Source: Colius striatus (lineage: Eukaryota; Chordata; Aves; Coliiformes; Coliidae). Taken from it: a stretch of 64,000 nt of DNA. The translations under genes and the position numbers were made by a program. How positions within the stretch are numbered: position 1 is the stretch's first letter; each line of letters begins with the position of its first letter. The notes under the pieces are model-generated. The model ran no database searches. It saw only the letters and a list, made by a program, of their open reading frames with translations, and was not told the origin of the DNA. Location: assembly GCF_028858725.1 (NCBI RefSeq), contig NC_084767.1, positions 16,569,895 to 16,633,894 of the forward strand, given 5' to 3'. This document shows, piece after piece, positions 26,219 through 36,889 of the stretch.

Positions 26219-29200
26219 AGGAGAAATATTTCAGCCAAAAATTCCCATTGTTCCCCAGTTTTGACCAATTTTTTAAATTATTGTCATGTAGCTGGATGCT
26301 CACAGAAAAGAAAGACTCCCACCAAAATTTCACTTGGTTAAAATCCCATGTTTTGACCCAGCTATCAACTTCTCATATTTGGAAAGGGAAAGTCCCAATC
26401 AAGCCCTCACTTATTCATGTAAACCCTAACACACGAAACCTAAAGAGTGAGCTGACCTTGCTGACTGAGCAGGGCTCTGAGCCTTCAGCCAACACACCAG
26501 CTTTGCCACTTTTTAAGTGATAATTTCACCTGTATATTAACGACCATAGCTCAGCACTTTTCTGGTCTGTCCCCACAGACTGGTTTCAAGAACCTATTCA
26601 GGGAGCTATTTTTTAATCTGAATGTTTTCAGCAGCACAGGGAAGTGCAGTGCTTTGGTGCAGCGATGTGGGATGCTCCTGCAGGTGCCCGAGAGAGGTAC
26701 AGGGCAAACCCTCCCAGTTTAGCTGGGGCTGTCACCCAGCAGCAGAGAAGAAAAAGTAAATATCACTTTCTATTTTAGGTTACAGAGCAGTTGGGGTGAA
26801 CAGTGTAAGTGAATCCAGCTTTATGTTTTCAGTCTAGTAAAAAAATATAACTGTAAAATATAAGGAAGTTACAATTTTCTCTGGAAAGAAAAAAAAAAAA
26901 AGGCTGATAAAATACACAGGTCTACAAGGGTTCAAGGTGAGGGGAAAGGGTGCAGGGGGAAATAACAGAGGCAATGAGGCTTTTCAGGAAAGAGCTGGCA
27001 ACCTCAGACCCTGAGGAACTGCTTTGCTTCTGCACCAGTTCTGCAGGGATCCTTTTCTTTTCTCTCCTTTTCATTTCCTAAGTTTGAACCACAAGGTCCC
27101 AGATGAACTACCTAAGGCTGCAACTCAAATCTACGTCATACCCTTCTATTTCCCTGAGCATTAGAGGACTTTTGGAGGATTCAGCAAAAGCATTGTCTTC
27201 CCCATGAGATGGGACACGTAACAAAAAGATTTTACGTGCCTCAGTCCTTCTCATCAGAACCTGCCTAATTCAGGCTTAGCAAGTACGTTAACAAAGGCAA
27301 AATAAATTTGAAGTGGAGTTTTCTATCAATGTGCACCAGCACAAGTCAGCTTCATCTTCAGCTCGTACTAAGCAAAGACAGACAGCTGTCCCATAGCCGC
27401 TTCTCTGCAAGTACATGCGCAGCCATGGCTGTGGGCTGAGCAGCGAGCGCAACCTGCTGATATTCTAGTGGTACTACACCATAAGCCGTGTACACAAAGC
27501 TCAATTCATGGTTCTGGCAAAATTCCTCTTTACCTGAGAATCGCCAAGGGATCAAACCAAATAACTGGCAAGTGCAATTTGCTTTATGTTGTGCCAATCC
27601 GAAAGCCTGCACTGCTAATTGCACAGCAACTTCTTCTACAGTTAACTTTCAAATCATAATTTGTTAATGATTAGTGCAAAGTATGTTATTTATTTTCCAG
27701 AGAAAAAGCTTTTAAGGTTCTTTAATAATGTGTTATATGAAAATCAGTGGAGAGGTGAGTGCTCGACATTGGCTTGTTCCCACACTGATCATGCCAGGCT
27801 AGCCAAGAAGGACAAAGCCAATTGTTCTGTAAGATACATTTAGAAAGAGGGTTTCCCTTTTCAATTGCCTGCTAACAAGCCTGGCAAACCCAGGATTACA
27901 ATACCATAACATTAATAAGCAATAAGATGTGCAGCTCTTATTTATCCAATTCACTGTGGCTGCAGCCCCACAGAGGTTACAAAGAGGAAGGACTCTGTGG
28001 ACCAAACCATTAGTGTTTGGATGTTGGTTGAATCCTGAAATATGTGGAAATTATGGAGAAACCAGCCCTCAATTGCAGGCAACCAAAGGAGAATGGCAGC
28101 ACAGATGGAAGGAAACTGCAGGCCTTGGCTGGATGAATGGGTTTGCTCTGGTTCAGGGTTTAGACCTGTCTTTTGCTGATGTTTCTGTTCAAGGAGTCCA
28201 TTAGCATTGCCCAGGTGCATCTCATTTTTCTGCCTATTTTCCTCAAAAAACCCACATTCCATATTTTACCATATGACTTTTCTCATTAAGCATAATGCTA
28301 AGATAATGAATATGTTAAGAGAGACTAGTCTAACGTTTGCAAGGTTTATGCATGCGTACATGGCAGGTGCTGACTATCCAAAATCCCTGGTAACTAGCAG
28401 TGGACCCTCTTGAGACACTACATAATTTACACAGCACAGTCCAGGAATCTTAGGAAAGGTTGAATAGCAAAGTTGGGATTTCTCCTGGACAGTATCAGAC
28501 TTAACTCACTCCCTGGTTGTTGTTATCAGCCCAAACACATTTGCCCACTGTGCTCTTGCTCAGTCCATAAGTAGACCTCAAAGGGACTTGGTCAGGGAAG
28601 TTACTACTGACTTAAAAGGGGAAAAACTGGGGAACTCACAGCATCCCTGCAAGAGAAAGAAGTCAGCATTGCCCGACTCAGCCCAGTGAGCTCCTTGCAG
28701 TGCTGTGTGCTGGCTCCTCTCCATCTCCTGCCCACTCCCCACCACAGGGAAGGAAATGATGCAACTGTGGCTCCCAGGGCTGTGCAATGCCGGTCAGTGG
28801 TTCCCAACCCTTCTGTTAGCATGTGCTAAGAGGCCATTTCACAACTGCATCTACCAACTGTTATATTAACATCAGTGTTGCCCAACAGGAATTCTACCAG
28901 CTTGGGTTTGGAGCTTCCTCATGCTCAAGGTGAGAGATCTGCACCTTCCAGCTCACCCAGGAAAGATGGGGAATGCACTGAGAAACCTCAACTGCAATAT
29001 CCCACACCTGAAAACTCTCATTAAGAAAACTTCACCAGAGGTACATTAGATATATTAATGTAGCAAGTAACATTTTGATACATTTTAGAACAAGATACAA
29101 TGTTGTTAACATCTGTTATAGAGAAAATATTAAAAATGTACACAGCTACAAGCAGTTTGAAGCCAGCTCTGTAACACAAATTAGATGGAAAGAGCCACAA

Positions 29201-31125
29201 AGAATGGGTAGCTTGGAGTCTTTTTCCAAAGTATCACCCTGTAAAACAGGATTTGGAGAAAAGCTTCTTCAATATCTGTGCACCTATAATACAGTTTCTT
29301 GAGCCTACCAACTTGGCATGTTTCCTTTACAGAACACTGTAGAATGGGCTAAAGTGATGAGAGTCCTTCCTTGGTAAAATTAGGAGCATGTGACTCCACA
29401 AAAGGCTATAAAAATCATTAGCTTTTCAAGTCAAGTCTGCCTCAGGTCAAATTTCTACAATGAGATATTTCAAACTCTACTAGTGCAAACTGACAGTCAG
29501 GAACAAATCAGAAATAAAGTCTAGTTGAGAGAGATCACTATTACAGAAACCCCACTAGAGACCCTTCAACTCGGAATGGCCAGGCACCACCCAAATAAAG
29601 TGTTTTTAAATGGGTTTGTTTCCAGCAGGGAAAAAAAAGCTTACAGCAGCTAGTATCAAGCTAGCCAAGCTTGGAAACATCTCTATGCTGATGAAATCTT
29701 CATTGAAAGATAGTGCCCATACCACCTCCCTTGATGACTCTCTGCTAAGGAGAGCTGGAGGATTTTGCAGACAGTGTGTGCCCAACAAAAGTGAATAAGC
29801 CTGGAAAGCTGGAAATAGCATTACATGAGCTCTCGCAGCTTGCAGCAATGAGAGCTGTTTCTGGCAAGGGTCACAAAACACATGTACTCCATCTTTCAGT
29901 TCAGAGGTAAGCACTATCCCCAAACCCCAAATATCTCACTAGCATCCTGTCTCATTTATAAGCCTAGACTCATTATACTGAGCCAGTTACAACCAAAAGA
30001 TCCATCAAAACTAGGCTGAGGGGTCGTAACATTTATGTAAAATTTGTTTGGTGGCTCTGAGTGTGAAAAACAGCAGATCTTTCTGGCAAAATGGGTAAGA
30101 AAGCAGCAGGGGTAAAACCAGCAAAGCCACTTGTAATAACTCCAGGGAAGGTTAAAAGATTGTTTGGGAGTTAAATACTGGCTGTAAAAAAAAAAGCTTT
30201 GGAACCACAAACAAAAAATTTACCTCCGGCTGTTTGTTCCATGGAGATTTGCACAAACCACAAGGTACAGATGCTCTTTGCAAACTAGATTTGGGGCAGA
30301 GACATCTGTTTCTCCTCTGAATAAAACCTGCAGGACTCCCAGAGGTTTCTGTAACTTGGAATATCAGATAGGTTATGTGAAAGCACCATGACTCATTTCA
30401 ATTACATTTTAACTAAGACATGTCTGTAAAGAAAATGTAAAGCTTCTCTGCTAAGTAGTGCAGAAAAATCAGACTGAAGGATTAAGAGGCACTAAGGAGC
30501 CTGATTGATACAGGAATACAATATCTGAAGTCAAGCAGATACTAAATAAATCTTCTTAAACCCAAAATGTTTTAATTCCATGCCTGTTATGCCATGCAAT
30601 TTGGATCTGTCACTGTTTGTTTCAAAATTTGAAGATGTTTTATTAAGAATTTAGTTGTCAAAAACCAGGGTTTCAGTGAAAACATTTCACAAATTTTAGT
30701 CCAGGCTAGGTGGTAATTTCAGCTGAAGAAGAACAAAAAAGGCATTTCCATGCAAAATCATCTGTATTTCTTAGCCTAAGTGAATGCTCATGTTACATCA
30801 AACATTACACCTTCATGTATTCTCTGTCACTATGTTAGAAAGCTCATCTGGGGAGGAGTTACTGGAGAGGTACAGCAGAGGTCAACCTGGTTACAACCAC
30901 TGCAGAATTTTGCCCTTCTTTTCCCTCCAACCCAATAATCTGCACAATATTCTTGTTTCCTACTATTTTTGGCCTAAGCATGCCAAGCTTTCTTCAAGAG
31001 GAGGAAGAAAAGGTGTTAAGAAATGGTTGAACCAGAGCTTCCTGAAATGTGGGATTGTGCGTTTCCATCTGTTACTGTGTGCTAAGAGACTGATTATTTT
31101 ATCCATCTTTCTCAACTAGCTCTAA

Positions 31126-31134
31126 CAACCGTTA
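31126..31134. promoter_or_regulatory. Overlapping Myb recognition sites upstream of MIM1
   Basis: CAACCGTTA holds a YAACNG match on the + strand (CAACCG) overlapping TAACGG on the - strand, about 125 bp upstream of the inferred start site. TAACGG is the Myb element type known from the chicken mim-1 promoter. The sequence match is exact; binding is inferred. Confidence 0.5.
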
Positions 31135-31206
31135 AGAGTTTGTAGACATTCTCAGTGCCTAATATGGCAACACCACCTGCCCAGAGCCGTAACACTTCAC
31201 TCAAGG

Positions 31207-31234
31207 CTGATTGGCCAAGACAGCACATAAATAC
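31207..31234 (+). promoter_or_regulatory. MIM1 core promoter: inverted CCAAT box and TATA-like box
   Basis: CTGATTGGC (an inverted CCAAT box) at 31207-31215 is followed by ATAAATA at 31227-31233. This places the likely transcription start near 31257 and the ATG about 40 nt further on. It suits a tissue-specific TATA promoter; there is no CpG island here. Confidence 0.6.
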
Positions 31235-31296
31235 TCCAGGCAGCTACTGCACAACGTCTTTGATTCACTCAAAGAACACTGGTGAAACAGCCCAAC

Positions 31297-31342
31297 ATGG
31301 CCTCTCTCAGCTTGGTAACTCTGGTCAGCGTGGTGTCCACTG
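31297..31342 (+). CDS. MIM1: MIM1 coding exon 1 (signal peptide)
   Basis: The ATG at 31297 opens 15 codons of hydrophobic signal peptide and ends in phase 1 at a consensus GTGAGT donor (31343). It lies about 70 bp downstream of a TATA-like box, so the 5' untranslated leader is only about 40 nt. A different frame starting at 31155 overlaps this exon but crosses the TATA box and is not used. Confidence 0.92.
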
Positions 31343-34300
31343 GTGAGTTGAGATTGCCATATTGGGGTTTGTCATGACTGGTTTTAGGCAGATATTAAGG
31401 GACTACTGAAATTTGCTCAAATGTAAAAAATGCTAAGTATTTTCAATATGTGTTTTATGAAGAATGATGGCAATGTGCACAGCTATGGTTCATAAAATAA
31501 GGAATTAGTGTGCATCTAGAGTCATTGATTAACATATTCAGAGGTTTCAAGAAGAAAGGGTAAGTAGCCTGACATTTCACAAACTAGCATTAAAGATATT
31601 CATTTATAGCTTTTCTTTGGTTTTTTGTGTATGTGCCTTAAAGCAAGGGATCAAATCTACGTAGCAGGTTGTACAACATCCTTTTACCTAGTTTCAGAAA
31701 GCATCAGCTGCCATGAGCTCGTCTTCTACCTCAAACCTTAACATGTTGTGCTGTACTGTACTAAGAACATGGTTGAATTTTCCCCATTCTCCTCTTTGGC
31801 ACATGAAGTTTTCGCCAGGCAGCTGGACGCCCACCCACCCCAGCAACAGCACAGACACTGGGCCCAGATCTGCAGCGGGAATCCCACCAACAAAATCCGG
31901 GGCTGTGACCGCTACGGCTGTGGCCAGTTCGGTGCCGACAGGTAACGCAGCAGGAGGCTGGAGGTGGGGGCTTCGCTGGTGCCTTCCTCAATGAAATGAG
32001 TTTAATCAGAGCTGATGAAGTAAGAGCAGCCTGTTGTCTGTGGGACCTTTCACTACTTTTTGAGATGTTACTTAGAATCACAGATGGTAGGGGTTGGAAG
32101 GGACCTCTAGAGATCATCTAGTCCAATCCCCCTGCAGAAGCAGGTCCACATAGGTCAGGTCACACAGGAACCTGTCCTGGCGGGTCCTGAAGACCTTCAA
32201 GGAAGGAGACTCCACACCCTCCCTGGGCAGCCTGTGCCAGGGCTCCCTCACCTGAACAGTAAAATAGTTTTTTTCTTATGTTTAAGTGGAACTGTTTGTG
32301 TTCCAGCTTCATCCTGTTACCTCCTGTCCTATCACTAGATACAACAAAAAAAAGGGATGTCCCAATCTCCTGACACCCACTATTCAGATATTTGTAAATA
32401 TTAATGAGATTTCCCCCTCAGTCTCCTCTTCTCCAGACTAAACAGCCCCAGGTCCCGCACCCTTTTCTCATAAGGAAGATGCTTCAGTCCCCTGATCATC
32501 TTGGTCGCCCTGCGCTGGACTCTCTCCAGCACTTCCCCGTCCCTCTTGAGCTGAGTAGTCCAGAACTGGACACAGGACTCCAGATGGGGCCTCACCAGGG
32601 CAGAGTAGAGGGGAAGCAGAACCTCCCTGGACCTGCTGGCCACACTCTTCTTGATGCATCCCAGGATGCCATTGGCCTTCTCGGACACGAGGGCACATTG
32701 CTGGCTCATGTTCAGTTTATTATCAACCAGCACACACAGTTCTCTCTCTGCAGAGCTGCTCCCCAGCAGATCAATCCCCAGCCTGTACTGGTGCATGGGG
32801 TTGTTCCTTCCCACTTCATTTCTACTTGGCAGCCTTGTGAAAGTGCAGCAATGCCACTGCTACTAACTGATGCATGGGGGATGGAGTGAGACCTTTACAG
32901 GAATTAATCAGCCAGAGTAAAGAAAATGGGAAGTGTTTCAAGGATTTGCACAATTTATTCTTTTTGCTTATGGACCAGATATTTTAACTAAAACTCAGCA
33001 ACAGCTTACAGGAAGCTAAGCAGATTAATTTACACAAGCTAAAGGTCTCCCCCTATCATCTTTAAGTAGGGACCTCATAACAAGAACGGGTTCTATTTCC
33101 CTGAAGGGTACTTATAGGTAAAACAACTCCTGCTTTCCCTGCATTTTCCTGTCTTCTCCTCCACTCCCTGTAAGTGTTCATCCTCATCACACCACTTCCG
33201 AATTTCTAAATGAGAAAATACCAAGCATAAAAATCTATTTTACAATGGTATGGATGTATTTTGGGGTAGAAAAGGGGTGTCTGTAACAGCTTGAATTACT
33301 CATGAAATTGGGAAAATTAAAAATATACCTAAAGTTTGAAATCTCATCCCCCTTTAAAGAGGGTCAGAGCAAAATGAACATTTTGTAATAAAAAAGATAG
33401 ATGAAAGACAGGATTTCCTTCCAATTTCAATGAAGATGCAAAAATTTTGTTAGACAAGCTTCAGATCATCGAATGGTGAGGTTTGGAAGGGATCTCTAGA
33501 GATCATCTAGTCCAACGCCCTGCTAAAGTAGGTTCACCCCAATCAGGTCACATAAACTCATCCAGGTGGTTTTGGAAACCTCCAGAGGAGACTCCACACC
33601 CTCCCTGGGCAGCCTGTGCCAGAGCTCCCTCACAGGAAAGCTCTTCCTTGTGCTCAAGTGGAACTTTCCAGCTGTCTCACCCTGTTAACTGATCTGCCCA
33701 TAATGCTCAGCCTGATACTGTGTCTCCAGTTCTTTATTTCTGGTTCCAGACATGAGGGTAAGGGCCACCACAAGCACGTGGGTGTGGATGTCATCTGCGC
33801 TGATGGTGCTACAGTCTACGCTCCCTTCAGCGGACAGCTCTCCGGACCCATCCGATTCTTCCACAATGGAAATGCCATTGATGATGGAGTCCAAATCAAG
33901 GGATCAGGCAAGTCCTAATAGCAGATATGCTCTGAGGCACACACAAGTCATTTTGTTTACTTGAGTAAGGTTTCTGGGGCTCTTCTGTTCAAGCAAAGTG
34001 TTGATTAAGCTACATCCAAACACTAGACTGCTGCTAAATCAGCACCAGCAGGATGTAGCTTTTTCCCTATGCTTTTATTGGAGTGAAGAGGGAGTTGAGG
34101 AAAAACAGGCAGCAGATAAATAATCATCCCAAATAAAAAAAAAAGGAAACAAAAAATAAGGTAAATCTATAAAATAAAGATAAGAGATCAGAAATATGCC
34201 CTCAGTTTTGCTGAGGGAATGTTTTGCAGCTCCCATTTTTCCTCTTTTCCACAGTAATCCAAGGAATTTTGATTTCAGGATTGCTGGTACCTTGACTATA

Positions 34301-36844
34301 TTTCTGTTTCATCACTGCAGTCTCCAGTAAGAGGCAGGCACGGAAGGTCTCTTGCTCACCCCAAGAACAGATGCAGCTGATGTTTCCTGACCCTACTTCC
34401 TCTCCTGTCTCTCCCAGGTTACTGTGTGAAGCTTGTCTGTATTCATCCCATCCGGTACCATGGCCAAATCCAGAGAGGGGACAGGCTTGGGAGAATGCTG
34501 CCAATGCAAAAAGTATTTCCTGGCATTATCTCTCACATCCATGTGGAGAACTGCGACCGCTCTGATCCTACTCATCTACTTAAGCCTGGTAAAAAAAACA
34601 ACCCACACTCAAGTACTGTGATGAATTAAAATCATTCATTTCAAATAAGGACAAAAATATCAAATAGCAAGAGTCTCCTCTGTCTTCGGTTCTCCCCGAT
34701 AGCAACATCCAAATGACAGAAAATGTGCACTATAAAAACAGCAGAACAGGGCTGCAGAGAGCTTTACAGGAAGGAGAATGTATCAGCTTAAGCTGTATTT
34801 CTTGTCCCCCACCCTGACAGGGCAGCATCAAGTCTCAGCAATAAACTTGTCAGACATCTCTTCTGTTTGTATACCTTCAACTACTAGCAATGTTTGCAGC
34901 ACTGCATCTTAGCAGACTTTAGGATGATTCTTTGCAAATACAAATACTTACTGGTAGTAATGGAGAAGAGGACCAGAGTAGTCCAGTTCTATCAGCCTGG
35001 GCATAGAAGAAACAGAACTAAGCCTTTTCCCATCTCTCAGATTACACCCTAGGAACTCTTTGAATTTTTGTCTTTAAAGTATGCTCCTTATACAAGACAA
35101 TCCTAATCTGGAAACATTACAATACAGTCTTAGGTGTACATTCTATTTATGTTACCTAAAGGATGATAAATTTTGTGAAGGAACAATGCAACTGCATGGT
35201 TGGGATGTAACTCCAGTATGTTCCTAACTAAAATTAAAACACAGTAGTTACAAACATGCAGTGCTTGAAACAGAACCTAAAAGTTAACTTTGATGTGCTA
35301 TGTTTCTGTATTTCAAAGTTGTTCCACCATTCCCACAACAAGACAGACGCTGGGCAACACTGTGCTCTGGGAATCCTACAAACGAGATCAGAGGCTGCGA
35401 TAAGTACGGCTGCGGATACTACGGAGCTCCAAGGTACTCTAAAAAGAGAACGAGTGGGGTTTTATCGCTCCTCCACTGAAATAGAGTTGAACTCTATTGA
35501 AGCCACTTAAGAACTGTAGCTTTGAAGGTTTAGGTTGGACATGAGGAAACATTTTCATCACAGGGGTAATACAGCACCAGAACAGGTTGCCCATATTGTT
35601 CAGAAAACCTCTGTACTTGGAGGGTTTTATGACTCAGGCTAAGCCATGCCAGATCTGAGCTGGTGGTAGGAACAGTCTTGACTCAAGTGTAAAGTTGGGC
35701 TCCATGTCCTCCATAGGTATCTTCCAATCAACATTTCTGTGACTCTAAAGTTCTATTTAAAGGCTTGGAAGGAAGGCCTTATTTTTTTCTCTCCATTTTG
35801 CAAAACTGCAACTGCACCAAAAAGCTTCTGTAGAAGATTCTTCAGCCTGTCAACTATGTGACCTCTGTCTCAGGCTAAAACTTAATTTCCAGACGTTGCT
35901 GCATGCTAACCCAACCATCTCTACAGGATGCTAGGCCTGATGAACGACTGCTCTAAACACACCTTTGTTTGCAGACACAGTGGTAAAGGAAAGCACATGG
36001 GTGTGGATGTCATCTGTGCTGATGGATCAAGCGTGTACGCCCCCTTTTCTGGGGAGCTCTCTGGACCCATTAAATTCTTCCACAATGGAAATGCCATTGA
36101 TGATGGAGTTCAAATCCAAGGATCAGGTAAACTGTTTTTTATCATTTAGTATTCAAGACCAGCCTGGCCACGTTCCTATGTGACCTGATCTAGGTGAACC
36201 TGCTTCTGCAGGGGGGTTGGACTAGATGATCTCTAAAGGTCCCTTCCAACCCCTATCATTCTATGGTTTGTCTGGAGGTCGTATAGGATGCACTACCTTG
36301 CAAGTAGCCAAGTAGTCAATCCAGAGAGATGTTCTGAAACATTGTCTCTTCCATCTATTTACATGCAGAACTTTTTGCTCCTATGTTAGAAAGTTTGAGT
36401 TCTGTAGAACATCTTCAAGCTCTTCTCATCACCAAAGTGGGAATTCTCACCTTCTCCCTGCCTCCCATCCTCCCTCAAGCCCACAACTATAACCACCATC
36501 TCTGCTTTATATGACCACAGTGTCTTTGCTATTTTAGTATTTCCACTACTTCTGTGGAAGGGACAAAGGAGAAAATGTTAGTATTTTTGAAACAGTACAG
36601 AACAACAAATGCTTCAACCACCATCTGATGTTTTCCCTTCTTGTTTCCATCAGGCTTCTGTGTAAAACTACTCTGCATCCATCCCGTCAGATACAGTGGT
36701 AGAATTTCTAAGGGACAACTCCTTGGGAAAATGTTGTCTATGCAAAGAGTATTTCCTGGGATCACATCTCACATTCACGTTGAGAACTGTGATCACTCAG
36801 ATCCTACTCGCAATCTTGAAGGGGGGAAATCACCAAGAGTGTGA
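31297..36844 (+). CDS. MIM1: MIM1 (mim-1, duplicated LECT2-domain myeloid protein), seven coding exons
   Basis: Joining exons 31297-31342, 31809-31941, 33750-33907, 34418-34588, 35319-35433, 35975-36126 and 36654-36844 gives 966 nt: 321 residues plus TGA. Residues 1-18 form a hydrophobic signal peptide ([18 protein letters not shown]). Two LECT2/M23-type domains follow, about residues 32-168 and 180-313. Each carries a conserved Cys set, an H-x3-D pair (H69/D73 and H215/D219) and an H-I-H motif (152-154 and 298-300), which are the zinc-ligand motifs of the M23/LECT2 fold. Vertebrate LECT2 proteins are regarded as non-peptidase secreted factors. Chicken mim-1, the Myb-induced granule protein of promyelocytes, has the same double-domain layout and a similar length of about 326 residues from memory. 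All splice sites are GT-AG except the intron 3 donor, which is GC. The gene is intact, with no frameshift or stop. A plain LECT2 ortholog would have only one domain. Identification is firm; the granule role is inferred from chicken. Confidence 0.95.
31809..31941 (+). CDS. MIM1: MIM1 coding exon 2 (domain 1, N-terminal part)
   Basis: The exon encodes residues 16-60: the end of the signal peptide, a Gln/His-rich linker and the Cys-containing start of the first LECT2 domain ([15 protein letters not shown]). It enters after an AAG acceptor and leaves in phase 2 at CAG/GTAACG. Its counterpart in the second domain is the exon at 35319-35433. Confidence 0.93.
32074..32835 (-). mobile_element. CR1 LINE fragment in MIM1 intron 2, with RT C-terminus remnant
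   Basis: Antisense to MIM1. The 3' UTR at 32074-32400 is followed by a 137-codon frame at 32814-32401 holding CR1 reverse-transcriptase C-terminal motifs ([46 protein letters not shown]). The frame is uninterrupted over this stretch, so the copy is fairly young, but it is 5'-truncated and cannot be active. Confidence 0.92.
33465..33685 (-). mobile_element. CR1 LINE fragment in MIM1 intron 2, near exon 3
   Basis: A second antisense CR1 3' end in the same intron (ATCATCGAATGGTGAGGTTT to AAGTGGAACTTTCCAG), more diverged than its neighbour at 32.1 kb. It ends about 65 bp before exon 3, so it adjoins the branch-point region. Confidence 0.85.
33750..33907 (+). CDS. MIM1: MIM1 coding exon 3 (domain 1, zinc-motif core)
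   Basis: The exon encodes residues 60-113, including H69-x3-D73 and the VYAPFSG core strand. The acceptor is TTCCAG. The donor is TCAG/GCAAGT, a GC-type 5' splice site that otherwise fits the consensus well. Phases are 2 in and 1 out, matching the exon at 35975-36126. A CR1 fragment ends about 70 bp upstream of this exon. Confidence 0.92.
34418..34588 (+). CDS. MIM1: MIM1 coding exon 4 (domain 1, C-terminal part)
   Basis: The exon encodes residues 113-170 with the H152-I-H154 motif and the following VENCD. The acceptor is CTCCCAG and the donor is CCTG/GTAAAA, with phase 1 at both ends. It ends at the junction between the two domains. Confidence 0.93.
35319..35433 (+). CDS. MIM1: MIM1 coding exon 5 (domain 2, N-terminal part)
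   Basis: The exon encodes residues 170-208, opening with VVPPFPQQD and then the second copy of the Cys-rich start ([15 protein letters not shown]). Phases are 1 in and 2 out, identical to exon 2. The donor is AAG/GTACTC. Confidence 0.93.
35528..35760 (+). mobile_element. Degraded CR1 fragment in MIM1 intron 5
   Basis: Sense-orientation remnant: AGGTTGGACATGAGGAAAC, then ACCAGAACAGGTTGCCCA, a GATCTGAGCTGGTGGTAGGA stretch and a decayed TTCCAATCAACATTTCTGTGACTCT tail. Divergence is much higher than in the other copies, so this is an old insertion. Confidence 0.6.
35975..36126 (+). CDS. MIM1: MIM1 coding exon 6 (domain 2, zinc-motif core)
   Basis: The exon encodes residues 208-259, including H215-x3-D219 and a second VYAPFSG. 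The acceptor is TTTGCAG. The donor is TCAG/GTAAAC, an ordinary GT where the paralogous exon 3 has GC. A short + strand CR1 tail begins about 25 bp downstream in the intron. Confidence 0.93.
36152..36267 (+). mobile_element. CR1 3' tail in MIM1 intron 6
   Basis: A sense-orientation short tail: GTGACCTGATCTAGGTGAAC through GGTTGGACTAGATGATCTCT to ATCATTCTATGG. It begins about 25 bp after the exon 6 donor. Confidence 0.88.
36654..36844 (+). CDS. MIM1: MIM1 coding exon 7 (domain 2, C-terminus)
   Basis: The exon encodes residues 259-321 with H298-I-H300 and a short, basic, non-homologous tail ending KSPRV before TGA at 36842-36844. The acceptor is CATCAG. A poly(A) signal follows 22 bp after the stop. 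Confidence 0.93.
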
Positions 36845-36866
36845 AATGGAAATGCAGCAAATTCCA

Positions 36867-36872
36867 AATAAA
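36867..36872 (+). terminator. MIM1 poly(A) signal AATAAA
   Basis: A canonical AATAAA lies 22 bp after the MIM1 stop codon, predicting a very short 3' UTR with cleavage near 36890. No other hexamer lies closer to the stop. Confidence 0.7.
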
Positions 36873-36889
36873 TTCATTTCAGCATCCAA

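Larger units (their letters stand above)
20961..31100. other. Gene-free stretch upstream of MIM1
   Basis: It contains the mini-exon relic at 22.4 kb and the CR1 at 25.9 kb. Otherwise I see only unique sequence without recognisable exons. No second LECT2-type domain ([16 protein letters not shown]-like segments) is seen here. Confidence 0.5.
31343..36653 (+). other. MIM1 introns: contents
   Basis: Six introns lie at 31343-31808, 31942-33749, 33908-34417, 34589-35318, 35434-35974 and 36127-36653. Intron 2 is enlarged by two CR1 fragments, and introns 5 and 6 each carry one. Introns 1, 3 and 4 show only unique AT-rich sequence. No extra exon was recognised. Confidence 0.7.

Noticed and set aside
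31155-31346. + strand frame starting upstream of MIM1 exon 1
   Set aside because: It runs through the TATA box and uses a different frame from the signal peptide, so it would not be in the mRNA as such.
32404-32889. 161-codon + strand frame
   Set aside because: Antisense shadow of the CR1 copy in MIM1 intron 2.
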